Below are positions 17,564 through 25,123 of a DNA stretch of 64,000 nt, one piece after another. Source of the DNA: Lachnospiraceae bacterium (GTDB lineage Bacteria; Bacillota; Clostridia; Lachnospirales; Lachnospiraceae); assembly GCA_017463255.1 (NCBI GenBank), contig JAFTPP010000007.1:1-64000 (forward strand). Direction: 5' to 3'. Below the pieces are notes generated by a model. That model was not told the DNA's origin and made no database searches. It saw only the letters and a list, made by a program, of their open reading frames with translations. Both the position numbers and the translations under genes were made by a program. The stretch's first letter is position 1; each line of letters begins with the position of its first letter.

Positions 17564-18283
17564 CTATTTTTTTGCTTTCATCATGATAACTGCCATGATA
17601 ATATTCCCCAATAATGCAACAGAAGCAACAACCGTTGCTGCTACTGTCAAGGAAGAGCCTGATTCTTCATCACTTACCTGTGGCATAACAGCATTCTCAC
17701 CATCTTCACCATCTTCGCCATCTTTGCCGTCAGCTCCATCGGCTCCATCCTGTCCGTTTTTTCCGTCCAGTCCATTGGTAATAACAAAATCATATGTATT
17801 TCCGTTAGTCATTGTAATCGTATAAGTATCCTTATTACCATCTGTGGCGGTTTGTTCTATTTTAGAAATCCCTACGCCATCTGTACCGTCTTTACCATCT
17901 GTTCCATCCGTTCCGTCCAACCCATTGGTAATGACAAAATCGTATGTATTTCCATTGGTCAGTGTAATCGTATAAGTATCCTTATTACCATCTGTAGCGG
18001 TTTGTTCTATCTTGGAAATTCCCACGCCATCTGTGCCATCCTTACCATTCACCCCATTTGTAACAACATCATTTTGAACATGGGACTCCAACGCAGTTTG
18101 AAGTGCTTGAACCTTAGCTTCTGCCTGTGACAACCTATTCTCTAAATGGGATATTGCCGTTTTAAGCAGTTCTATCTCTGCAGCATCCGCCTCGGCCTGC
18201 ATGGAACCCAATGGGGAACACCATGTTCCAAGCGCCAAAACAAAACCGGTAATACATCCTAATATCTTCTTATACTTTTTCAT
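17564..18283 (-). CDS. Collagen-like surface protein with C-terminal membrane anchor
   Basis: A 239-residue exported protein. A signal peptide (residues 1-34, hydrophobic core ILGCITGFVLALG) is followed by a heptad-like coiled coil at about 36-70 (AEIELLKTAISHLENRLSQA). Two copies of a roughly 50-residue module follow, each beginning with Gly-X-Asp triplets (GKDGTDGVG) and containing ISKIEQTATDGNKDTYTIT. Then comes a Gly-X-Y run with KDGEDGEDGE and a C-terminal membrane segment with a KAKK tail. Coiled coils often nucleate trimerisation of bacterial collagens; that role is inferred. No LPXTG motif is present. Function unknown; adhesion is plausible. The next gene upstream also encodes a secreted protein. 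Confidence 0.8.
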   Translation of the reverse strand: MKKYKKILGCITGFVLALGTWCSPLGSMQAEADAAEIELLKTAISHLENRLSQAEAKVQALQTALESHVQNDVVTNGVNGKDGTDGVGISKIEQTATDGNKDTYTITLTNGNTYDFVITNGLDGTDGTDGKDGTDGVGISKIEQTATDGNKDTYTITMTNGNTYDFVITNGLDGKNGQDGADGADGKDGEDGEDGENAVMPQVSDEESGSSLTVAATVVASVALLGNIIMAVIMMKAKK

Positions 18284-18313
18284 ATTTTACCCATCTCCTC
18301 TTAATGAATTCGC

Positions 18314-20419
18314 TTAACGCTTTAACAGACTTAACATATTATGGTTCTTATCATATATATTGCAATATTCCACAACATAGTAGGTTCCTTTTCCCATAAC
18401 TGTAAAACGGTAACTGGTCCTTGTTGTAGACGAATATACAGGTCTTATATCTACTCCATCATCATATATAACCATGAATTCTGAAAATAACGTATGTTTT
18501 TTATTTTTCCCTTTCATCGGAATATAACTACTTCCCTGTTCATCCGTTATGTCCTCATCCATTGCAGTAACGCGATAAGTATAGTGTGTCACATACTCTT
18601 GATGAGCAAACAACAATGTTTTTATTTTGTCAGCCGCTTCCGGTTCATTAACTTTATTGACTGAATAAGTCACTTTATGTTGTTCAGTTTCTGTTTCGAC
18701 CGGGTCGACTGTATCGTTTTCCTCATCACCATCATCCTTGTCAGTTGTGTCGGTTTTACCTGCCAGCGCATTATACATCTCCATATATAACGATGGATTA
18801 TAGGTAACTTCCTTGTCACGTTTCAGCGTTTTTAAATACTCTGGTTCAATAACAACCGTTTTTATTCCAACCTCTAATCCCATATCATCTACAGAATCTG
18901 TAAAATAATAAGGTGCTTGAGGGCCTAATACACATCCTCTTCCCGCATACCAACCGCGAAGTTCTCCATTGGTATCATACTGATTTCCTGTCAGGTTCGC
19001 TGAAATAACAATCATTCTGTTTGCTATGGCAATATTCTCAAGTCTTGATGAATAATAGTGTTTCCAGTCATCTCCTCCCGAAGCAGATGCGGAAACATTC
19101 ACATAATAGATGCATCCCATTCCTGCATAATATCTTGCCATTTCCGGATACGCATAGGTATCTTTACAAATAGCAATTCCCATAGGACCATATTCTGTAT
19201 CTACAATTAAAGGTTGGGAAGCATACCGACACCAGCGTCCTTCCACCTGATGTATCTTTCGGTAAGATGTGACACTTCCGTCAGGTGTGCAGACAAAGGC
19301 TGAATTGTACGCTTTATCCTGATTACTCTTTCGTTCAGCTTCAGGTATTACTTCCGATGCTCCGAAAATAATATACATATTATACTCTTTCGCTTTTTCT
19401 GAAATGACACCCGCATAGTATCCGTCTCGCGTAATCGCCTTATCAACTGCAAGCCTGTATATTTTTGAGGTCTTATCATCTGCCATACAATATCCCTGTA
19501 AGGCCATCTCAGGAAAAACAAGAATATCACTTTTCTTCTCATGAGCCTCATCAATATACTCTAACATCTGTTTCAGATTCGCATCCAAATCTCCCCACAC
19601 CGCTTTATAATCCACCACACTGATGGTTGGTGCTTCATAATCAGGCATTGGGGTATTGACCTGTTCTTTTTGGTATTCAATTACTTCCTCATACCAGCTT
19701 GCATAGTATGCCGGTTTAAAAACATAAGTAGCAGTTACATCATGGCTTACAATAATATCTTCTGAATAAGACTTTACTTTTAGGGTTACGCCTTGGTCTT
19801 TACTGCCGCCGCTAAACAAAACCGGAATTTCTTCTCTTGATTCTATCAAATATTCCGTTTCTGCAGTAAGCTCCGTCTGATATAAAACCGGATTTAATAT
19901 CATCCTGCATCCACGAACCGCATAGTAACGGGGTAATTCCGGTACATAGTACAAATCATCCCCATAAGCAATTCCAAAGGTGCCATACTCCGTTTCTATC
20001 ATAAGCGGGCTTTTCCCCTGTGCGGATGCTTCATACGGATGCATGCCCTGATAGGTCATTACCTCTCCTGTAGGAGCGCACACAAATACGGATTCGTATT
20101 CACTTTCGTTAGCAGCAAACAGAATCCACATTCCGCTTTCCTTCGCATATCCTAATGCTGTATCTGTCAGTTGCAGTCCTGACACATCCATATAAGGCAG
20201 CACCAGAATATCCACTGCATTATCAAGGGCCTCCTCATATGCTTCTGTAATCTGTTCTTTTGCGTTTCCCTTAGTTAACTGTTCTACCGTAATCTTTGCT
20301 GTCGCAATGGTTACTTTCTCTGCTGCATATGCATCCTTGCTTATAAGCATAAAAAAAGACAAGGACCCTATGATTATCAGAATGATATTAGCTATTTTGC
20401 CCGCTATGTTCTTCATCAT
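18314..20419 (-). CDS. Secreted protein with two nitrilase-fold domains, the first catalytically dead
   Basis: A 701-residue protein with a signal peptide (residues 1-33). Two carbon-nitrogen hydrolase domains follow. The second (about 263-530) keeps the Glu-Lys-Cys triad: E304 in FPEMALQGY, K388 in YRKIHQ and C418 in AICKDTYAYPEMARYYA. The first (about 35-235) aligns well but has Tyr76, Gly125 and Gly153 at those places (LPYMDVSG, YQGMHPYE, AYGDDLYYVPELPRYYA), so it cannot use the usual mechanism. An acidic linker (about 555-580) leads to a C-terminal beta-rich domain I do not recognise. An extracellular amidase or nitrilase-type activity is likely; the substrate is unknown. Confidence 0.82.
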   Translation of the reverse strand: MMKNIAGKIANIILIIIGSLSFFMLISKDAYAAEKVTIATAKITVEQLTKGNAKEQITEAYEEALDNAVDILVLPYMDVSGLQLTDTALGYAKESGMWILFAANESEYESVFVCAPTGEVMTYQGMHPYEASAQGKSPLMIETEYGTFGIAYGDDLYYVPELPRYYAVRGCRMILNPVLYQTELTAETEYLIESREEIPVLFSGGSKDQGVTLKVKSYSEDIIVSHDVTATYVFKPAYYASWYEEVIEYQKEQVNTPMPDYEAPTISVVDYKAVWGDLDANLKQMLEYIDEAHEKKSDILVFPEMALQGYCMADDKTSKIYRLAVDKAITRDGYYAGVISEKAKEYNMYIIFGASEVIPEAERKSNQDKAYNSAFVCTPDGSVTSYRKIHQVEGRWCRYASQPLIVDTEYGPMGIAICKDTYAYPEMARYYAGMGCIYYVNVSASASGGDDWKHYYSSRLENIAIANRMIVISANLTGNQYDTNGELRGWYAGRGCVLGPQAPYYFTDSVDDMGLEVGIKTVVIEPEYLKTLKRDKEVTYNPSLYMEMYNALAGKTDTTDKDDGDEENDTVDPVETETEQHKVTYSVNKVNEPEAADKIKTLLFAHQEYVTHYTYRVTAMDEDITDEQGSSYIPMKGKNKKHTLFSEFMVIYDDGVDIRPVYSSTTRTSYRFTVMGKGTYYVVEYCNIYDKNHNMLSLLKR

Positions 20420-20452
20420 AGTTCTCCTTGTCTTATGTAATGCTAAAATAAT

Positions 20453-20914
20453 TTACGATTCATCCTTGGTGTCAGCCTTTTCGGTAGTCTTCATGGTAGC
20501 AATAGCATCTTCTAACTCACTTACCACTTTCTCAAACCGGACATCGGCATTCTGACCATTGCCAAGTACCGCCTCAGAAACCGTCTGTTCGTCTTTTTTA
20601 TCTTCCTCTGAAGCTGTAACAACGGAAGCAAACTGACCATTCATAAGTTCCTGCAACATTCTCTGTCCGCTTGATGTCTTTAACATTTCGGCACTTAAAT
20701 CAGAAAGATTCCCAAGTCCCGAAAGAACCGTACCATCCAGAGCGGCTGCCAAGCTCTGACTTTCCTTTAGTTCCGACACTTCTTCATTTAAAAGGTTGGA
20801 GAAAGAAGTAGCAGTACTCTCCTCAGATGCTGCACCGGTAACAGTCTGCTTAGACGCAACTGTTCCTGTAACACCTACATTTTTATAATATTGTAACATT
20901 GAAGTAATATCCAT
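20453..20914 (-). CDS. Hypothetical protein, Ser/Glu-rich
   Basis: A 153-residue protein without Cys, a signal peptide or membrane segments. It is rich in Ser, Thr, Glu and Ala. The N-terminal MDITSMLQYYKNVGVTGTV and the central LSAEMLKTSSGQRMLQELM look helical. The N-terminal style and low complexity recall exported or flagellar-type accessory proteins, but I find no motif to support that. GGAGG precedes the ATG. It lies 33 bases upstream of the nitrilase-fold gene and may share its transcript. Confidence 0.55.
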   Translation of the reverse strand: MDITSMLQYYKNVGVTGTVASKQTVTGAASEESTATSFSNLLNEEVSELKESQSLAAALDGTVLSGLGNLSDLSAEMLKTSSGQRMLQELMNGQFASVVTASEEDKKDEQTVSEAVLGNGQNADVRFEKVVSELEDAIATMKTTEKADTKDES

Positions 20915-20992
20915 AATTCTATGTCCTCCAAAATTTGTTACTTACTGTAAGATTTTATCACATTCTCTTTCTTCTTGTAAAGGATGTTAGCT

Positions 20993-21556
20993 CTATTCCG
21001 TCATTTCATATTCTCTTTTTAAAATAGACAATTCCGAAATATCCAAAAGCTCACCGGTTGCAAGACTTCTAAAACATTCTCTTTTAGTTCCTTCATGGGT
21101 AAGACCACACTTTCTTGCCACATTACCTGATGCCGGATTTTTCACCGCATGGGTTATTACAATACGGTTTGCTTGAACCTCTTCAAAGAGGAATCGTATC
21201 ACTGCTTTTGCAGCCTCAGTCATAATACCTTTTCCCCAGAAATCATATCCCATGCAGTAGCCAAGCGCTGCTTCTTCATTGCTGTCCGTAAACTGCACTA
21301 CGCTAATGTTTCCAATGAGTTTCCCTTCAAATTCTATGGCCCAGTTGTAGTAATTGTCATTCTCATATCTGTTACACCAATCCGTTAACAAGGATGTTGT
21401 AAGTTCCACGGTTCCATGGGGCGTCCAAGTTAAAAAGCGGGTTACTCTCTCATCATTGGCCCATGTATCAAACATAGCCTTTGCATCCTCTACTTTAAAT
21501 CTTCTTAACACTAATCTTTCTGTATGTAGTGTTTGTGTTCCTTTATGTGTTACCAT
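20993..21556 (-). CDS. GNAT family N-acetyltransferase (RimJ/RimL-type)
   Basis: A 187-residue acetyl-CoA-dependent N-acetyltransferase. LHTERLVLRRFKVEDA at the N-terminus, LGYCMGYDFWGKGIMTEAAK (the acetyl-CoA loop) and NPASGNVARKCGLTHEGT are the standard blocks of the RimJ/RimL-like group, which acetylates ribosomal proteins, antibiotics or small amines. The acceptor cannot be told from sequence. The ATG follows AGGAGG. Confidence 0.85.
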   Translation of the reverse strand: MVTHKGTQTLHTERLVLRRFKVEDAKAMFDTWANDERVTRFLTWTPHGTVELTTSLLTDWCNRYENDNYYNWAIEFEGKLIGNISVVQFTDSNEEAALGYCMGYDFWGKGIMTEAAKAVIRFLFEEVQANRIVITHAVKNPASGNVARKCGLTHEGTKRECFRSLATGELLDISELSILKREYEMTE

Positions 21557-21617
21557 GTTTTTCCTCCTGTTTTAAATCTCTCATTTTCATATTCTCAATG
21601 CATCTATCATTTTCAAA

Positions 21618-22406
21618 TCAGTCTTTTCTAAAAATATCAAGGGTATGATTAGAATATCCTACCATATCCTGATTCTCACATGTAGCAAGATGATACCTGA
21701 TAAATAACTCATAGGTTTTATCATCCATTGCCTCCAATACATCTCTCATGTGGTTAGCATATCCATCACTTGCCAAAAAGTGTAAACGGGTTACATGAAA
21801 ATCACTCATTAACTCATCAATATCCCCTTTTCGATGTAATGCCCAGATATCCCAAGGTCCTGAATAAGCCTTAAAAGTCACAGGATCAAGCATTGTCTTT
21901 TCAATCAAATCATGGATATTCCCTCTTCTAAATCCATAACCCAAAATGGAAGCGTCCATCATGCAATAGGCTGCAAAGATAATGCCACCCTTCTTTGTAA
22001 CACGTATTGCTTCTGATAGTGCCTTTTGCTTATCTTCCTTAGTAAACAAATGGTACATAGGTCCAAGAAGTAATGTGATGTCATACGTATTACTTTCAAA
22101 ATCCGACAAATCCATGGCATTGCCCCGGGTAATGGTAACTGACTCATCAGCCTCCGTATTGCTCATAAAAATTTCAATATTGTGTTCCAATAACTCTACT
22201 GCGTCTACCTGATATCCCATTCTTGCCAAGGTGTGACTATACCGCCCCGTAGCTGCACCAATTTCCATAATACGCATGCCTGGATTTAGGTACTTTTCTA
22301 TGTATTTCATAGTAGTCGTAAACTCTACCTTGCCATGCCTTGTAAGCAAGCGGCCTTCTTCGTCATACTGTCCGTAATAATCTGCCAAGTACTTTTTTGT
22401 GTCCAT
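21618..22406 (-). CDS. Class I SAM-dependent methyltransferase
   Basis: A 262-residue methyltransferase with the Rossmann motif I RIMEIGAATGRYSHTLARMG near residue 50, an acidic strand 2 (VDAVELLEHNIEIF), LLLGPMYHLFTKEDK and VTKKGGIIFAAYC. It resembles small-molecule methyltransferases of Firmicutes; the substrate is unknown. The open frame continues upstream to 22472, but AAAGGAGGAG lies seven bases before the ATG at 22406, which fixes the start. Upstream lies an intergenic repeat cluster. Confidence 0.85.
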   Translation of the reverse strand: MDTKKYLADYYGQYDEEGRLLTRHGKVEFTTTMKYIEKYLNPGMRIMEIGAATGRYSHTLARMGYQVDAVELLEHNIEIFMSNTEADESVTITRGNAMDLSDFESNTYDITLLLGPMYHLFTKEDKQKALSEAIRVTKKGGIIFAAYCMMDASILGYGFRRGNIHDLIEKTMLDPVTFKAYSGPWDIWALHRKGDIDELMSDFHVTRLHFLASDGYANHMRDVLEAMDDKTYELFIRYHLATCENQDMVGYSNHTLDIFRKD

Positions 22407-22517
22407 AATAACTCCTCCTTTTAAACCCTTTGGTTCTGCGTTTAGCTTGTTTTGCTTTGCGTTTATTTGCATTATACGCTAGCATTAACACTGTACATTT
22501 GTCATTTCGTATCTTTC

Positions 22518-22685
22518 GGGGTACAGGGAACTTATTTCTCCTGTCAGACCCCAGTTATAGGCTTTTCGCGGGGTCTGGTAGCAATTATTCAATACAGTAC
22601 CCCATTCCCTTTATTTTACTCACATTTTTTCTTGTTTTTATCTCATGCCGGGGTCTTAAAGCTTAATTTACCTTTTCCAGACCCC
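22518..22685. repeat. Three-hairpin GGGGTC/GACCCC element, copy A
   Basis: Three successive imperfect hairpins share the same ends. GGGGTACAGG..CCTGTCAGACCCC spans 22518-22552; GCGGGGTCTGG..CAGTACCCC spans 22568-22603; CGGGGTCTTA..CCAGACCCC spans 22649-22684. T-rich linkers separate them. Copies with the same layout occur at 48681-48847 and 49851-50018, and a variant at 32695-32852. The rest of 22407-22785 holds nothing else I can identify. Confidence 0.6.
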
Positions 22686-22785
22686 ACGCATCAGCCATTA
22701 CAGCTCTGCTGTAAGAAAAAATAAAACCTTTCTACAAGAAAGCTTGACGACATAAAGGCTATTCATTGCAATGCTAAAATAAAAA

Positions 22786-22815
22786 ATGCAAGCTATAAAA
22801 ATATATAGCTTGCAT
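22786..22815 (-). terminator. Terminator of the 39-residue peptide gene
   Basis: On the minus strand ATGCAAGCTATA / TATAGCTTGCAT form a 12-bp stem, followed by TTTTTTATTTTAG. It lies 46 bases past the stop of the small gene. Confidence 0.85.
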
Positions 22816-22861
22816 TGTGCATCACATCAATCATTAATAAATCAAAACCTTACAAAAGCTT

Positions 22862-22981
22862 CTATTTATTCCTATGATTTTGGTACGACAATGAAAGCCC
22901 GCTACTCTGCCAATACATGACAGGGACGAACTGCACTAATTCCATATGCATATCGTAAGAATATATGGATGCATTTTTCAT
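22862..22981 (-). CDS. 39-residue peptide gene, unknown function
   Basis: A complete short gene too small for usual gene callers. It has a consensus promoter (TTGACA, 17 bases, TATTAT at 23010-23038), a perfect AGGAGG at 22990-22995 eight bases before the ATG, 39 codons, TAG, and a strong terminator. The peptide begins MKNASIYSYDMHMELVQF and is rich in Tyr, Met, Ser and Gln. It has no Cys and no long hydrophobic stretch; the central FVPVMYW is the only hydrophobic patch and the end is basic (NHRNK). It could be a signalling peptide, a modified-peptide precursor, a leader peptide or a small regulator. No maturase or peptide exporter is adjacent. Confidence 0.75.
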   Translation of the reverse strand: MKNASIYSYDMHMELVQFVPVMYWQSSGLSLSYQNHRNK

Positions 22982-23009
22982 TGCCTTTACCTCCTAAAAG
23001 ATTTTGTTC

Positions 23010-23038
23010 ATAATACTACCGGATTTTTTACTTGTCAA
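23010..23038 (-). promoter_or_regulatory. Sigma-A promoter of the 39-residue peptide gene
   Basis: On the minus strand a perfect TTGACA (23033-23038) and TATTAT (23010-23015) are 17 bases apart. The start would fall about 20 bases before the AGGAGG. Confidence 0.85.
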
Positions 23039-23048
23039 CACTTTTTTT

Positions 23049-23543
23049 CTACATGGTCATGAAATCGTAAAATGCAAGGGCTGCAATACATGCAAGAAAA
23101 AGTCTTCCACCGGCAGTGTTGTCTATTCCGATTGTTGCTCGTTTGCGCTTAGATTTACTCAATATTCTAATACATTCATAAATGGCAAAAAATGGTGCCA
23201 CCAATACTATCAAATCATTTAACCGTAGCCATATTCTCATAACAAATGCCACAAGCGATGAACCCGTAACAAAACCTTGCACCGAGTTTTGCATACAACA
23301 CAATATCAACGGAAACAGTATGACATGAATCGGAAAATTGTCGTGTTCATAATCATACTCTCCGATTTCTTTACCATACGACTCACTATTCTGGCGTAAG
23401 TATGTGATAATATCCATCAAAAACACAAACACAATTCCCACTATCATAAACATTGGAAATCGCATCTTCCAATAATCAATCCATATTTTGAACGCCATCA
23501 AACCATGTACTATAAAACACGCTAACCACTTTACTTTACTCAT
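23049..23543 (-). CDS. Multi-pass membrane protein of unknown function (paralogue 1)
   Basis: A 164-residue protein with four hydrophobic segments (about 5-20, 28-48, 72-98, 108-128) and a basic patch, SKSKRKR. It carries the block YGKEIGEYDYEHDNFP, which recurs almost unchanged in the next gene upstream, so the two are paralogues. No transport or enzyme motif is recognised. GGGG precedes the ATG. It ends next to the -35 of the small peptide gene. Confidence 0.6.
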   Translation of the reverse strand: MSKVKWLACFIVHGLMAFKIWIDYWKMRFPMFMIVGIVFVFLMDIITYLRQNSESYGKEIGEYDYEHDNFPIHVILFPLILCCMQNSVQGFVTGSSLVAFVMRIWLRLNDLIVLVAPFFAIYECIRILSKSKRKRATIGIDNTAGGRLFLACIAALAFYDFMTM

Positions 23544-23579
23544 TTTTCTTTTCCCCTTAATTTTACTAATCTGTTGCTA

Positions 23580-24078
23580 TCATCGAGATACAATTACAAG
23601 CACGGTAAGTATCAATATGAAAATCATCACTTCTACTACTTCGTGCCATTTCTTTTTGTTTCTTGGTCTCTTCATCTTTATAGTAACTCTAAACTCTGAT
23701 ACACTCAAAAATACTAATGATTGCCAAAAAACAGTCCATACCAACTGTGAATAAAGAGCATACTTGTTATTACCAAATCTGTTATATGCATCCACTTCCT
23801 CAAAGACCTCATTCAGAGAATATAAAGTAACCGGAAGCCATACTACATATGTTGGAAAATTATCCTTATCATAATCGTACTCCCCTACTTCTTTATGATA
23901 AGACTTACTACTTTGACAAATAATAGTAATAAAATCCAACATAATAATTACTATTCCGGCCGCCACAATGAATGAATATTCAAATGTTGTATAGTATACG
24001 TATATACCAAACGCAATTAATGCATGGATACTGAGACATACTGCCCATTGCCAGTTCTTTATTTTTCTTCCACCACAT
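23580..24078 (-). pseudogene. Paralogue 2 of the membrane protein, start separated by a frameshift
   Basis: The clean frame (23580 to a GTG at 23966, 128 residues) contains YHKEVGEYDYDKDNFP, matching paralogue 1. Similarity to paralogue 1 continues upstream of that GTG through KIKNWQWAVCLSIHALIAFG without an in-frame ATG. An ATG at 24078 encodes MWWKK in the other frame, and deleting one base of the A5 run at 24062-24066 would join it to the rest. It is a pseudogene, a slippage-controlled gene, or an assembly error; a start at the internal GTG would lose the first membrane segment. Confidence 0.55.
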
Positions 24079-24189
24079 TACAAATCTCAAATAGCATTTT
24101 ACAAAAAATATTATAAATTAATTTTTATAAGATTTCAACTACACACATTATATTAAACACTATTTTTTACAACAATATTATTCTTTTAG

Positions 24190-24218
24190 TTGACTTTCAA
24201 CTTTAGTTATGCTATATA
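24190..24218 (+). promoter_or_regulatory. Sigma-A promoter of the Spo0A-like gene
   Basis: TTGACT (24190-24195), 17-base spacer, TATATA (24213-24218), 34 bases before the ATG at 24253. AAGGGG follows as ribosome binding site. Confidence 0.75.
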
Positions 24219-24252
24219 TTGATATGTGTAATTGTTTTTTAAGGGGAATAAT

Positions 24253-25020
24253 ATGAATATCATAATGATTAATGACGATATTGCATTTTGCAATACCTTT
24301 GCTTCTCTATTTGCAAATCAGTCTGTTTTAAATCTAATTGGGGTTACAAATGATACTTCTGAAGCATTCGAGCTATTATGCAGTAAACGACCGCATACTT
24401 TAATACTAAGTCTGGAATTACAAGACGGAATCGGAAATGGACTTACCTTTCTTAAAAGTATTTCAGAAATAGCTTTACCCGCTAAACCTTATATCATTGT
24501 TATAACTAATAACACCAGCCAACGAACCCACGATATCGCGCGAAAATTAGGTGCTGATTTTATTATGTCAAAACATAATAAGAGTTTTTCTCCAAAAGAA
24601 GTATTCGGACTACTCGAAACTATACATAGGCCGACCACAAACTCCTCATCTTATGCTTGCACTAAATTAAGAAAAAATGAATTATCCGCTATGGACAGAG
24701 CAATCAAACAAAGAATCGATGAAGAATTCTACCACATAGGCATTAGCCCCAGACTAACAGGCTATAAATATCTTGTAGCTTCCATTCAATTAGTTCTCGA
24801 CAAGCCCCCTGATAATCTAGCGGTCGCAATTGCAACAATATATGGTAAGACTGAGGGCAGTGTTGCCAGGGCAATGCAAACAGCAATCGATTCTGCCTGG
24901 AATACTTCAGATTTAGAAACCTTACTTCAACACTATACTGCTAAAACACATTCATCAAAGGGAGTTCCTACCCCCACTGAATTTGTATATTATTATGCCA
25001 ATAAGTTAAAAGAAAAATAA
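24253..25020 (+). CDS. Spo0A-like response regulator lacking the phospho-acceptor Asp
   Basis: A 255-residue two-domain regulator. The N-terminal receiver-like domain (1-125) keeps the acidic pair (INDDI, residues 6-10), a Thr (VITNN) and a Lys (IMSKH). At the usual acceptor Asp it reads LILSLELQDG, with Ser53. The C-terminal part (about 150-255) matches the Spo0A DNA-binding domain: EEFYHIGISPRLTGYKYLV, AIYGKTEGSVARAMQTAID-like helices and a PTPTEFVYYYANKL end. It is probably a paralogue of the sporulation master regulator with phosphorylation-independent control. The ATG at 24253 is preferred over 24232 because AAGGGG lies six bases before it. Confidence 0.8.
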   Translation: MNIIMINDDIAFCNTFASLFANQSVLNLIGVTNDTSEAFELLCSKRPHTLILSLELQDGIGNGLTFLKSISEIALPAKPYIIVITNNTSQRTHDIARKLGADFIMSKHNKSFSPKEVFGLLETIHRPTTNSSSYACTKLRKNELSAMDRAIKQRIDEEFYHIGISPRLTGYKYLVASIQLVLDKPPDNLAVAIATIYGKTEGSVARAMQTAIDSAWNTSDLETLLQHYTAKTHSSKGVPTPTEFVYYYANKLKEK

Positions 25021-25043
25021 TTTCCATCCTAGTATTGTATTTT

Positions 25044-25084
25044 AAAAGGGATATCTCTTACATACGATTTGAGGTATCCCTTTT
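25044..25084 (+). terminator. Terminator after the Spo0A-like gene
   Basis: AAAAGGGATAT pairs with GTATCCCTTTT across a roughly 20-base loop and is followed by CCTTT. It lies between convergent genes and could serve both. Confidence 0.65.
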
Positions 25085-25123
25085 CCTTTATAAATTCTAT
25101 ATTCAATTCATAAAATTTCTACA

